Shown piece after piece: positions 8,331-15,198 of a DNA stretch of 25,631 bases. The DNA comes from JBBSHJ01 sp038253135. GTDB taxonomy: Bacteria; Actinomycetota; Actinomycetes; Mycobacteriales; QHCD01. Numbering within the stretch: position 1 is the first letter of the stretch; every line of letters begins with the position of its first letter. The notes beneath the pieces were generated by a model, which did not search any database, was not told the origin of the DNA, and worked only from the letters and a program-made list of their open reading frames with translations. The stretch lies in NCBI GenBank assembly GCA_038253135.1, contig JBBSHJ010000043.1, positions 1 through 25,631 of the forward strand. Reading direction: 5' to 3'. A program made the translations under genes and the position numbers.

Positions 8331-8363
8331 GCCGGCTAGGTAACACCGCCATCTGCAGCAGGC

Positions 8364-8370
8364 AAGGAGG
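8364..8370 (+). promoter_or_regulatory. Strong ribosome binding site of the FAD/Fe-S dehydrogenase
   Basis: AAGGAGG sits six bases before the GTG at 8377. It is the best Shine-Dalgarno match in the window and fixes the start of the dehydrogenase gene. Confidence 0.75.
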
Positions 8371-8376
8371 TACGCC

Positions 8377-11349
8377 GTGAGCGTCACGCTCGGGATGCCC
8401 GGGATCGGCGGTCCAACACAGCCCGCACCCGGCAGCAAGGTCGACCGTGCGGATCTCGACGAGGCCGCCCGGGTCGGCCTCGGCATCCGGCTCGAGGCGA
8501 CGATGCGTGGCGACGTGGCCTTCGACGGCGGCACGCGAGCGGCCTACGCCTCGGACTCGTCGAATTACCGTCAGGTGCCGCTCGGCGTCGTCTTCCCGCG
8601 CGACACCGAGGACATGGTCACCGCGCTGGCCGCGTGCCGCGATTTCGGCGCGCCCGTGACGGCCCGGGGGGCCGGCACCGGGCTGGCCGGGCAGACCTGC
8701 AATGTCGCCGTCGTGATCGACACGAGCCGCCACCTGCGGGAGATCCTGCAAATCGATCCGGACCGGCGCATCGCCCGGGTTCAGCCCGGCGTCATCCTCG
8801 ACGATCTGCGGGATGCGGCGGAAGAATTCGGCCTGACCTTCGGCCCCGATCCGGCGACGCACGCCTGGTGCACGATCGGCGGGATGATCGGCAACAACTC
8901 GTGCGGCGCCCACGGCCTGTACGCCGGAAAGACCGTCGACAACGTCGAATCGATGTCGGTACTGACCTATGAGGGCGACCGGTTCGAGGTCGGGCCGACC
9001 CACGACGACGACCTCGCGGCGATCATCGCCGCGGGCGGCCGGCGAGGCGCGATATACGAATCGATGGCTCGGATCCGGGACCAGCACCTGGCCAAGATCC
9101 GCGGCGGATTCCCCGACATCCCGCGCCGCGTTTCCGGCTACAACCTGGACGAGCTGCTTCCCGAGCACGGATTCGACGTCGCCCGGGCGCTGGTCGGATC
9201 GGAGGGCACCTGTGCCCTCGTCACCGAGGCGACGCTGCGCCTGGTCACCAGCCCCAAGCACCGCCGCCTTGTCGTACTCGGCTATCCCGACATCTTTCTC
9301 GCCGCCGACAACGTGCCGGCGCTGCTGGAATGCAAACCGCTCGGGCTCGAGTGCATCGACCAGGTGCTGGTCGACCAGACCCGTCGCGCCGGACTCAATC
9401 TCGATTACCTGCCGATGCTGCCCGACGGCGGCGGCTGGCTGCTGGCCGAGGTCGGCTCCGATGATCCGGCCGAGGCCGACGCCATGTCCGCAGAGCTGGC
9501 CGCGAGGGCGCCAGGGAATCCGGCCGTCAGACGGTACGACGACCCGCGCGACGCCGCGAAGGTCATGGCCATCCGCGAGTCCGGTCTCGGCGCCACCGCG
9601 AAGCCGCCGGGCGAAACCAATCACGAGGGCTGGGAAGACGCGGGCGTGCCGCCGGCCCGGCTGGGCGAGTATCTGCGCAGACTGGTCGGGCTCTGGGACG
9701 ACTTCGGTTTCCGCGGCGCGCTCTACGGCCACGCCGGACAGGGCTGCATTCACACCCGAAACAACTTCGACCTGCACACGACGGAGGGGCTGGGTCAATT
9801 CCGGCGTTTCCTCGAGCGGGCGGCCGACCTGGTCGTCTCCGTCGGCGGGTCCATATCCGGCGAGCACGGCGACGGCCAGGCGCGCGGCGAGTTGCTGTCG
9901 CGGATGTACGACGCCGAGATGATCGAAGCCTTCCGCGCCTTCAAGACCGCGTGGGATCCGCACGACCGGATGAACCCGGGCAAGCTGGTCGACGCTTTCC
10001 CCCTCGACACCAACCTGCGCCACGGTCCCGACTACCACCCCGACCGGCCTGCGGTCTCGTTCGCCTATGCCGAGGATGCCGGCGACATGTCGGCGGCGGT
10101 CAGCCGCTGCGTCGGTGTCGGCCGGTGCCGCCGGTTCGACACCGGAGTGATGTGCCCGAGCTACCGGGCCACCCGTGACGAGCGGCACTCCACCCGCGGC
10201 CGGGCCAAGATGCTCGAGGAAATGTTCCGCGGTGAGGTCACCGAGAATTCGTGGCGGAATGAGGACGTCAAGGACGCGCTCGATCTCTGTCTGTCGTGCA
10301 AGGGTTGCAAGGTCGACTGCCCCACGCATGTGGACATGGCGACGTACAAGGCCGAATTCCTCAGTCACTATTACCGCAATCGCCCCCGGCCGCGCGCGGA
10401 CTACGCGCTCGGTTTGTTGCCGTGGGTCTCGCGGCTGGCGACCGGCATGCCACGCACCGCCAATCTCATCACGAGAAGCGCGCTGGTACGCCGTGCCGCC
10501 GGCGTGACCACCTCCCGGCCCGCGCCGAAATTCGCCCGCCGTTCACTGCGCCGGCTGTCCGCGGGGCGCTCGGCGATCGCCCCGACCCGGCCGGCACCGA
10601 CCGCAAGCGCGGATGTATCCCCGGCCCGCGTCGTGCTGTGGCCGGACTCCTTCACCGACGCCTTCTCTCCTGACGTCGGCCGCGCCGCCGTCGACGCGCT
10701 GACCTCGGCCGGTTTCGCGGTCGACGTACCGACGCAATGGGCGTGCTGCGGCCGGACTCTCTACGACTCGGGCATGCTCGATCGGGCCAAGAAATCCCTT
10801 AGCCGGCTCATGGACGTGCTGGAACCCTTCGGTGATGTGCCGATTGTCGTCGCAGAGCCGAGCTGCCTGGCCACCTTCCGGGACGAGCTGCCGAGCCTGC
10901 TGGCGTCGGATCCGCGGGCGGCCTCGGTGGCCGGCCGAGCGGTCGGAGTCGCGGAGGCCCTTACGGCCGCGGGAAGCTCCCTGCCCCGTCACCCGTCGGC
11001 CGGCGTACAGGCGGTCGTGCAGCCGCATTGCCAGGGCAGGTCCGTCGGCGCGACCAAGCACGACGCCGCCGTGCTCGCGGCCCTTGGTTTCGAGGTCAGC
11101 GTGCTCGACGCCGGCTGCTGCGGGCTGGCCGGATCCTTTGGTTTCAACGCCGAGCATGCCGACGTCTCACGGCAGATCGCGGAGCTGGGCGTGCTGCCCG
11201 CGCTGGCCGACGTACCGCCCGATGCCGTCGTCGTCGCGGACGGTTTCAGCTGCGCCACCCAGATCGAGCAGCTCGCCGGCCGGCCCACCAAGCATCTCGC
11301 CGAGCTCGTCGCCGAGGCGTTCGCGAGCGCCGCACCACCGGCGGGCTGA
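8377..11349 (+). CDS. FAD-binding and 4Fe-4S D-2-hydroxyacid dehydrogenase (YdiJ-like fusion; D-2-hydroxyglutarate or D-lactate)
   Basis: This 990-residue protein fuses a GlcD-type flavin dehydrogenase to a GlpC/CCG-type iron-sulfur module. The flavin part shows the FAD loop ARGAGTGLAGQ (about 95-105), GNNSCGAHGLYAGKT (about 171), GSEGTCALVTEA (about 273), and the metal/substrate motifs GHAGQGCIH (about 451) and GSISGEHGDG (about 490). In D-2-hydroxyglutarate dehydrogenases the corresponding His, His and Glu bind the metal and the carboxylate. Two cluster motifs follow, a CVGVGRC...CP set near 578 and CLSCKGCKVDCP near 638, then two CCG-type motifs, CCGRTLYDSG (790) and HCQG...CCGLAGSFGF (884, 914). 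The length matches single-chain family members. Electrons probably pass from the 2-hydroxyacid to a quinone or another carrier. Pairing with the transhydrogenase favours D-2-hydroxyglutarate as substrate, but D-lactate is possible. Confidence 0.88.
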   Translation: MSVTLGMPGIGGPTQPAPGSKVDRADLDEAARVGLGIRLEATMRGDVAFDGGTRAAYASDSSNYRQVPLGVVFPRDTEDMVTALAACRDFGAPVTARGAGTGLAGQTCNVAVVIDTSRHLREILQIDPDRRIARVQPGVILDDLRDAAEEFGLTFGPDPATHAWCTIGGMIGNNSCGAHGLYAGKTVDNVESMSVLTYEGDRFEVGPTHDDDLAAIIAAGGRRGAIYESMARIRDQHLAKIRGGFPDIPRRVSGYNLDELLPEHGFDVARALVGSEGTCALVTEATLRLVTSPKHRRLVVLGYPDIFLAADNVPALLECKPLGLECIDQVLVDQTRRAGLNLDYLPMLPDGGGWLLAEVGSDDPAEADAMSAELAARAPGNPAVRRYDDPRDAAKVMAIRESGLGATAKPPGETNHEGWEDAGVPPARLGEYLRRLVGLWDDFGFRGALYGHAGQGCIHTRNNFDLHTTEGLGQFRRFLERAADLVVSVGGSISGEHGDGQARGELLSRMYDAEMIEAFRAFKTAWDPHDRMNPGKLVDAFPLDTNLRHGPDYHPDRPAVSFAYAEDAGDMSAAVSRCVGVGRCRRFDTGVMCPSYRATRDERHSTRGRAKMLEEMFRGEVTENSWRNEDVKDALDLCLSCKGCKVDCPTHVDMATYKAEFLSHYYRNRPRPRADYALGLLPWVSRLATGMPRTANLITRSALVRRAAGVTTSRPAPKFARRSLRRLSAGRSAIAPTRPAPTASADVSPARVVLWPDSFTDAFSPDVGRAAVDALTSAGFAVDVPTQWACCGRTLYDSGMLDRAKKSLSRLMDVLEPFGDVPIVVAEPSCLATFRDELPSLLASDPRAASVAGRAVGVAEALTAAGSSLPRHPSAGVQAVVQPHCQGRSVGATKHDAAVLAALGFEVSVLDAGCCGLAGSFGFNAEHADVSRQIAELGVLPALADVPPDAVVVADGFSCATQIEQLAGRPTKHLAELVAEAFASAAPPAG

Positions 11350-11402
11350 GCGGGCTCTTCCGGACCGGCTCGGAATACTGTGGCTCGATCCGTACGACCG
11401 GC

Positions 11403-12557
11403 TCAGCCGGCGTCGGTCCGCTCGCTCGCCAGGTGGGCTGACCACTTCTCCTCGATCCGGCCCCACCGCCACACGGCCAGAGCAGTTGCCCAGGACACGA
11501 AGAACAGTCCGAGGATCCCATAGCCCGCGTAGTCCAGCGGAATGCTCGCGATCGCCGAGATCGGACCCGTGGTGATCTTGGCCTGATCGGCGAGCACGCC
11601 AATCAGCTCGATCGTCCCGATGATCAGGGCCACAGCGACGGAAAGCGCGGTGATGGTGATGTTGTAGAAAACCTTCCGAACCGGCTTCATGAAGGCCCAG
11701 CCGTAGGCCGCGTTCATGAAGACTCCGTCGGTGGTATCCATCAGGCACATACCCGCAGCGAAGAGGATCGGCAGGACGAGGATCGCGTAGAAGGGCAGGT
11801 TGAAAGCGGCCGCCCCGCCCGCCAGGACCAGCAGGCCGACCTCGGTCGCGGTGTCGAAGCCGAGCCCGAACAGCACCCCGATCGGATAGATGTGCCAGGG
11901 TTTGCGTACGGACTTGGTCAGCCCACCCAGGAACCGGTTCATGAATCCGCGCTTGTTGAGCTGGTCCTCGAGCTCCCGCTCGTTGAAGACGCCCAGCCGC
12001 ATCTGGCGGAACACCCGAACGATTCCGATGAGCACGAAAAGATTGAGGATCCCGAGGATCCACAGGAACGTCCCGGACACCGAGGCGCCGACGATGCCCG
12101 TGACCGAGTGCAAGCTGGAGGTGTCGTTCTCCACCTGACCGGCCAGCGCCTTCACCCCGACCGAGAGCAGGAAGGCCAGCAGGAAGACGATCGTGGAGTG
12201 GCCGAGGGAGAACCAGAAGCCGACCGAGAGCGGCTTGCGGGGCTCACCCGCCTCTCCGTTGTCGGCCAGCAATTTCCGCGTCGTGTTGTCGACCGCGGCG
12301 ATGTGATCGGCGTCGAAGGCATGCCGTAACCCGAACGTGTAGGCGAGCACGCCGACGCCGACGTTGAAGACCGGGTGGCTGCCGCCGAGGTGATAGCTCT
12401 TGGGGACGACCAGCGCGAACAGCACTCCGATGCCGATGACGTGCAGCAACACGATGAATCCGAGCATGCCGGCAAGGGATCGGCGGTCCTGCCGGGTGAG
12501 CGTGCCGCGGAACCGGGCGAGTCGCGACTCCGAACGGTCCTGCGTTGACGCGCTCAT
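11403..12557 (-). CDS. NiCoT-family nickel/cobalt transporter (HoxN/NixA type)
   Basis: This 384-residue inner-membrane permease takes up Ni2+ and/or Co2+. The diagnostic family signature RHAFDADHIAAVDN (about 78-91, H-x4-DH in the second membrane helix) is complete. LGHSTIVF (118-125) and GLGFDTATE in a later helix are further family motifs. About eight hydrophobic segments are visible and the length is normal. The gene is divergent from a Fur-family regulator, with a Nur operator between them, which points to nickel as the physiological substrate. The ATG at 12557 overlaps the TGA of a 20-codon leader frame and has no strong ribosome binding site of its own. A direct repeat ACGATGAGC occurs at the leader end and again at the permease start. 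Converges with the FAD/Fe-S dehydrogenase. Confidence 0.93.
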   Translation of the reverse strand: MSASTQDRSESRLARFRGTLTRQDRRSLAGMLGFIVLLHVIGIGVLFALVVPKSYHLGGSHPVFNVGVGVLAYTFGLRHAFDADHIAAVDNTTRKLLADNGEAGEPRKPLSVGFWFSLGHSTIVFLLAFLLSVGVKALAGQVENDTSSLHSVTGIVGASVSGTFLWILGILNLFVLIGIVRVFRQMRLGVFNERELEDQLNKRGFMNRFLGGLTKSVRKPWHIYPIGVLFGLGFDTATEVGLLVLAGGAAAFNLPFYAILVLPILFAAGMCLMDTTDGVFMNAAYGWAFMKPVRKVFYNITITALSVAVALIIGTIELIGVLADQAKITTGPISAIASIPLDYAGYGILGLFFVSWATALAVWRWGRIEEKWSAHLASERTDAG

Positions 12558-12616
12558 CGTTGGCTCATCGTTCCGCCGCGCCGAGAAGTGACCCGATCAG
12601 CGGCCATGCCTGCCAT
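12554..12616 (-). CDS. Possible 20-residue leader peptide coupled to the nickel transporter
   Basis: On the minus strand AGGAAGGG (12624-12631) lies seven bases before ATG 12616, an excellent ribosome binding site. The frame encodes about 20 residues beginning MAGMAADRV and ends in CGA TGA, where the TGA overlaps the transporter ATG (ATGA). It lies inside the predicted leader of the transporter mRNA. The peptide has a short arginine-rich middle and no recognisable domain or metal-binding cluster. It most likely serves to deliver ribosomes to the transporter start. Whether the peptide itself matters is unknown. Confidence 0.45.
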   Translation of the reverse strand: MAGMAADRVTSRRGGTMSQR

Positions 12617-12663
12617 GGGGAGTCCCTTCCTCGGGTCAGAACGGTTGACGGCGGAACAGGCAG

Positions 12664-12693
12664 ACGGTAAACCCGGCGGGGTGGTTATTGCAA
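12664..12693 (-). promoter_or_regulatory. Candidate promoter of the nickel transporter, overlapping the Nur box
   Basis: On the minus strand TTGCAA (12688-12693) serves as a -35 element, followed after 18 bases by TACCGT (12664-12669), a TANNNT -10. The -35 is one half of the Nur operator, so bound Nur would block this promoter directly. Confidence 0.5.
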
Positions 12694-12704
12694 CAACGTT
12701 GCAA
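12688..12704. promoter_or_regulatory. Nur operator (TTGCAA-N5-TTGCAA)
   Basis: TTGCAACAACGTTGCAA has two TTGCAA half-sites five bases apart, exactly the Nur box form described for Streptomyces nickel uptake genes. It is also a perfect 7-3-7 inverted repeat. It lies 28 bases before the nur ATG and overlaps the predicted -35 of the divergent nickel transporter, so it can serve both directions. Confidence 0.8.
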
Positions 12705-12732
12705 CAAGGACACGGCGTGGGACGCTGGTGAC

Positions 12733-13254
12733 ATGAAGCCCGCTGGCACGCGGTCAGCCGTCGACGACGTCGTCGTCGCGCTGGGCGCGAGCGGCCGGCG
12801 TGCCCGCGCGTTACTCCGCAGCCGCCGACTGCGGGCCACCGCCGGACGCGTCGCCGTCCTCGCCGCGCTGGATGACGCCGACCCTGGTCATCTCACCGCA
12901 CGTCAACTCTTGGACCGGATCGCGCGGGCTCGGATCGATGTCGACCCCGCCAGCGTCTATCGCACCGTGGCGACGCTCGCCCGCCTCGGGTTGGTCCACG
13001 AGCTCGCCGCACCCGACCAGGCGACCAGCTACGGCGTGACCGAGCACGCCCATCACCACGCCGTGTGCCTCAACTGCGGCACCATCACCGAAATCCCCGC
13101 CACCGACCTTGCCGGCGCGTTGGCCCAGTCGCGGCAGGGCACGCGCTTTGCCTTGGGAGACACCGGCAGCATCACCCTCCACGGCCTGTGTCCGGACTGC
13201 CAGCGCCCGGCCGCACCCCTACGGCGACGTGCAGATCATCACCCTCACCAGTGA
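12733..13254 (+). CDS. nur: Fur-family metal-responsive repressor, probably Nur
   Basis: This 173-residue DNA-binding protein has the Fur fold: a winged-helix N-terminal half with the recognition region DPASVYRTVATLARLGLVHE (71-90), then the dimerisation and metal domain. The histidine cluster EHAHHHAVCLNC (104-115) and CPDC (153-156) supply the regulatory metal site and a structural zinc site. The adjacent Nur box and the divergent NiCoT permease make nickel the likely effector, in place of iron or zinc. ATG 12733 was chosen because the longer frame would begin with a TTG inside the operator. The operator just upstream suggests autoregulation. The C-terminus after 157 is short, Arg/His-rich and poorly conserved in appearance. 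Confidence 0.85.
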   Translation: MKPAGTRSAVDDVVVALGASGRRARALLRSRRLRATAGRVAVLAALDDADPGHLTARQLLDRIARARIDVDPASVYRTVATLARLGLVHELAAPDQATSYGVTEHAHHHAVCLNCGTITEIPATDLAGALAQSRQGTRFALGDTGSITLHGLCPDCQRPAAPLRRRADHHPHQ

Positions 13255-13294
13255 CGGTCTGAGACCGCGGCGCACACACCGCCGATGGGCGCGG

Positions 13295-13531
13295 CTATGT
13301 CGTGAGGGCTCGGCGCAGGCGGGCCGGATCGATGCGGCCGTAGCCGTGCTCGACCCCGTCGATCAGCAGGACAGGGACGCGGTCGCCGTACTCGCCCCGC
13401 AGCTCCGGGTCGGTGTCGACGTCGGTCTCGGTGAAACCGAGCCCGAGCTCACCGGTCACCTTCGACACGACGGACCGGGCATCGTCGCACAGGTGGCAAC
13501 CTTGCCTGCCGTACAAGGTGATCCGGCTCAT
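13295..13531 (-). CDS. Glutaredoxin-like (DUF836) protein
   Basis: This 78-residue thioredoxin-fold protein begins with a strand and the redox motif GCHLC (C12 and C15). It continues through a helix, TETDVDTDPELRGEYGDRVPVLLIDG with the cis-proline loop RVPVL, and a closing helix. That is the complete DUF836 glutaredoxin-like layout found in many actinobacteria. It should act as a cytoplasmic thiol-disulfide oxidoreductase; the natural partner is unknown. Its ATG at 13531 overlaps the TGA of the upstream adenosyltransferase-like gene (ATGA), so the two are translated together. It converges with the Nur gene 40 bases away. Confidence 0.85.
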   Translation of the reverse strand: MSRITLYGRQGCHLCDDARSVVSKVTGELGLGFTETDVDTDPELRGEYGDRVPVLLIDGVEHGYGRIDPARLRRALTT

Positions 13532-14445
13532 GCGGTGGCCGTGCTGGGCGGCGCGTCGACGACGCGCATCTTGCCACCGGCGGCGATCGGCTCTACAGCG
13601 ACGCGGGCGAGCACGATGGGATCCCCGTACGACGCCCGCAGCGTCTCGGCCGCGCGGCCCATCACCGTGACGATGGTCAGCGCCCGGAATGAATCCTCAT
13701 AGACGAAGGTGCGGCCAGGACTGACGTCGCTGAAGCCGGACGTGAACGGCACCCGCATGCTCTTGCCGTTGTAGCGCAGCTCGACCTCGTCCCCGAAGCC
13801 GATGCCGCACGCCTCGAGGTCGGACCGCTGCAGGTTGAGGGCCAGATTGCCGAAGTGATCGGTCATCCGGACGCTGCAGTGCACGTGATCCCCATGGACG
13901 TAGGGCGTCGCCGGGCGAAGCTCGACCAGGGTCGCCGGATCGACCTTGACGCCGACGTCCTCGAACGGCGTACCAGCGGCCAGATGCGCCGCCACCGGGG
14001 CGAAGACATCGCGGCCACGGAAGCTCGATGCCGGAGTCGACGTCGTCCACAGGTCCGCGTTGGTCGCCTCACGCGCGGCCTCGACGCCGCCGGCCTCGGC
14101 CCACGCAAGCGATGCGAGACCGTTGTCCGGGGCGACGATCACCTGACCGTTGCCGCACCGGATCGCAACCGCGCGCGCTGGTTCGCGCCGGAACGGATCG
14201 ACCAGCGCCAACACGATGCCCTGGGGCAGGTAGGGCAGGGTCTCGGCCAGGACGCGGGCGCCGACGTCGACATTCTGCGCGGAGATGTAGTGGCAGACGT
14301 CGATGACCCGCACGGTCGGCGCCGTCTTGGCGATCACGCCCTTGCAGACGCCGACCAGGTGGTCCTCGAGTCCGTAGTCGGAGACAAACGCGAGCCATCG
14401 CGGCGCCTCGCCGGCTCGAGCGCCGGAGGCTGGACTGCCCGCCAC
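13528..14445 (-). CDS. SAM hydroxide adenosyltransferase / chlorinase-fluorinase fold protein, divergent active site
   Basis: This 305-residue protein has the DUF62 fold shared by SAM hydroxide adenosyltransferases, which hydrolyse SAM to adenosine and methionine, and by SAM-dependent halogenases. Visible landmarks are LAFVSDYGLEDH (18-29, SAM-site Asp23), VIDVCHYI (47-54), VDP (82-84), IVAPDNGL (103-110), SFRGRDVFAPVAAHLAAG (141-158), and the C-terminal DHFGNLALNLQRSDLEACG (196-213). The hydrolytic branch carries a D-R-H triad in VDPGVGxxRR and FHGRD. Here the first loop is VDPFRREPAR and the histidine position is Arg143, so only the Asp is clearly kept. Segments around VCKG, VDVCH-like and HFGN resemble the fluorinase group, though I see no proof of halogenase activity. 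The start is GTG 14445 behind GGGAGG. It is coupled to the glutaredoxin-like gene. Confidence 0.8.
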   Translation of the reverse strand: MAGSPASGARAGEAPRWLAFVSDYGLEDHLVGVCKGVIAKTAPTVRVIDVCHYISAQNVDVGARVLAETLPYLPQGIVLALVDPFRREPARAVAIRCGNGQVIVAPDNGLASLAWAEAGGVEAAREATNADLWTTSTPASSFRGRDVFAPVAAHLAAGTPFEDVGVKVDPATLVELRPATPYVHGDHVHCSVRMTDHFGNLALNLQRSDLEACGIGFGDEVELRYNGKSMRVPFTSGFSDVSPGRTFVYEDSFRALTIVTVMGRAAETLRASYGDPIVLARVAVEPIAAGGKMRVVDAPPSTATA

Positions 14446-14523
14446 TGGACCTCCCAGGAGATGCGTTCCGTGTCGGCGTGCCGTCGGTCGCTATCTCACC
14501 TGTTGCGGCTCACTTGTTGCGGA

Positions 14524-14622
14524 TTACTTCTTGTTTCGGCGCTGAACGCGCGTGCGCTTGAGCAGCTTGCGGTGCTTCTTCTTCGCCATCCGCTTACGGC
14601 GCTTCTTGATGACCGAACCCAC
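14524..14622 (-). CDS. 30S ribosomal protein bS22 (AURKAIP1/COX24 domain)
   Basis: A 32-residue, extremely basic peptide is encoded from GTG 14622 (MGSVIKKRRKRMAKKKHRK at the N-terminus) to TAA at 14524-14526, ending in RVQRRNKK. This is the conserved actinobacterial bS22 sequence, a small subunit protein bound near the decoding-centre rRNA and related to the AURKAIP1/COX24 domain. GGAG lies seven bases before the GTG. The gene is too short for ordinary ORF finding. It sits between the PPOX gene and the adenosyltransferase-like gene in the same orientation. Its upstream leader contains three copies of a 16-bp repeat. Confidence 0.92.
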   Translation of the reverse strand: MGSVIKKRRKRMAKKKHRKLLKRTRVQRRNKK

Positions 14623-14643
14623 GGCGTACTCCGACCTGTCGAG

Positions 14644-14691
14644 GAAACTCTGAGCCACTGAAACTCCGAGCCACTGAAACTCTGTGCCAGC
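14644..14691. repeat. Three tandem copies of a 16-bp repeat in the bS22 leader
   Basis: Plus-strand units are GAAACTCTGAGCCACT, GAAACTCCGAGCCACT and GAAACTCTGTGCCAGC, head to tail. They lie between a possible minus-strand -10 (TAGGCT at 14689-14694) and the bS22 start, so most of the array would be in its 5' leader. Confidence 0.7.
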
Positions 14692-14730
14692 CTACCCGCC
14701 GCGGTATGCCGGTCGGCCGATCGCCGGTTG

Positions 14731-15120
14731 CTATCTCTCGAACACGCTATCGGGCGTGATGCGTACCACGGTGCGTACGGCGTCCGCGCCGTCTGCGCCG
14801 TACGGCTCACCGGTGTACCGCCGCGACAGTTCCTGGATGAGTTCCGGCCCGCCGTCGTCGCTGAGCGTGGCCCTACCGCGCACCGCGACGTAGCGGGCCG
14901 TATCGCGCGGATCGATGACCAGCACGGACACGCCCGGATTGCGTTCGAGATTGCGAGCCTTCACCCGCCCACGGACCGTGGAGAAGACGAGGTCATCACC
15001 GTCGGTCTTGATCCAGACCACGGTCTGCTGCGGGCGGCCGTCCCGCCCGACCGTGGCCACGGTGGCAAACGCCTGGTCATCCATCAGTGCCTTCGCCTGC
15101 GCGCTCAGGGCAGCCGCCAT
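14731..15120 (-). CDS. PPOX-class F420-dependent oxidoreductase family protein
   Basis: This 129-residue protein has the split beta-barrel of the pyridoxamine-phosphate-oxidase-like family. It opens with a short helix (SAQAKALMDDQAFATVAT), then VGRDGRPQQTVVWIKTDGDDLVFST, a GRVKARNLERNPGVSVLVID stretch typical of the F420-binding subgroup, and ARYVAVRGRATL. The C-terminal helix is PELIQELSRRYTG. Members act as dimers and use F420 or a flavin to reduce or bind small substrates; the substrate here is unknown. The ATG at 15120 follows AAGGAA at suitable spacing. The length is normal for the group. Confidence 0.85.
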   Translation of the reverse strand: MAAALSAQAKALMDDQAFATVATVGRDGRPQQTVVWIKTDGDDLVFSTVRGRVKARNLERNPGVSVLVIDPRDTARYVAVRGRATLSDDGGPELIQELSRRYTGEPYGADGADAVRTVVRITPDSVFER

Positions 15121-15198
15121 GTCGCATTCCTTCGGTTGGTTGTCGGGATCTTTCGAGGCAACTCGCTTACGCGGTGGGGCATGCCCGCGTGCATCGGG

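Noticed and set aside
8305..10368. A 687-codon open frame antisense to the FAD/Fe-S dehydrogenase
   Set aside because: Its product is a low-complexity Arg/Gly/Val/Asp-rich string without domains, while the plus strand carries a full set of catalytic motifs. Such antisense frames are routine at this GC content.
12558..12660. A cobalamin or nickel/cobalt riboswitch in the permease leader
   Set aside because: The leader is only about 100 bases, is occupied by the leader ORF, and shows no conserved riboswitch core; Nur control explains regulation.
15177..15186. Palindrome GGGCATGCCC between ispF and the PPOX gene
   Set aside because: Ten bases of GC-rich symmetry is expected by chance at this composition and no promoter elements surround it.
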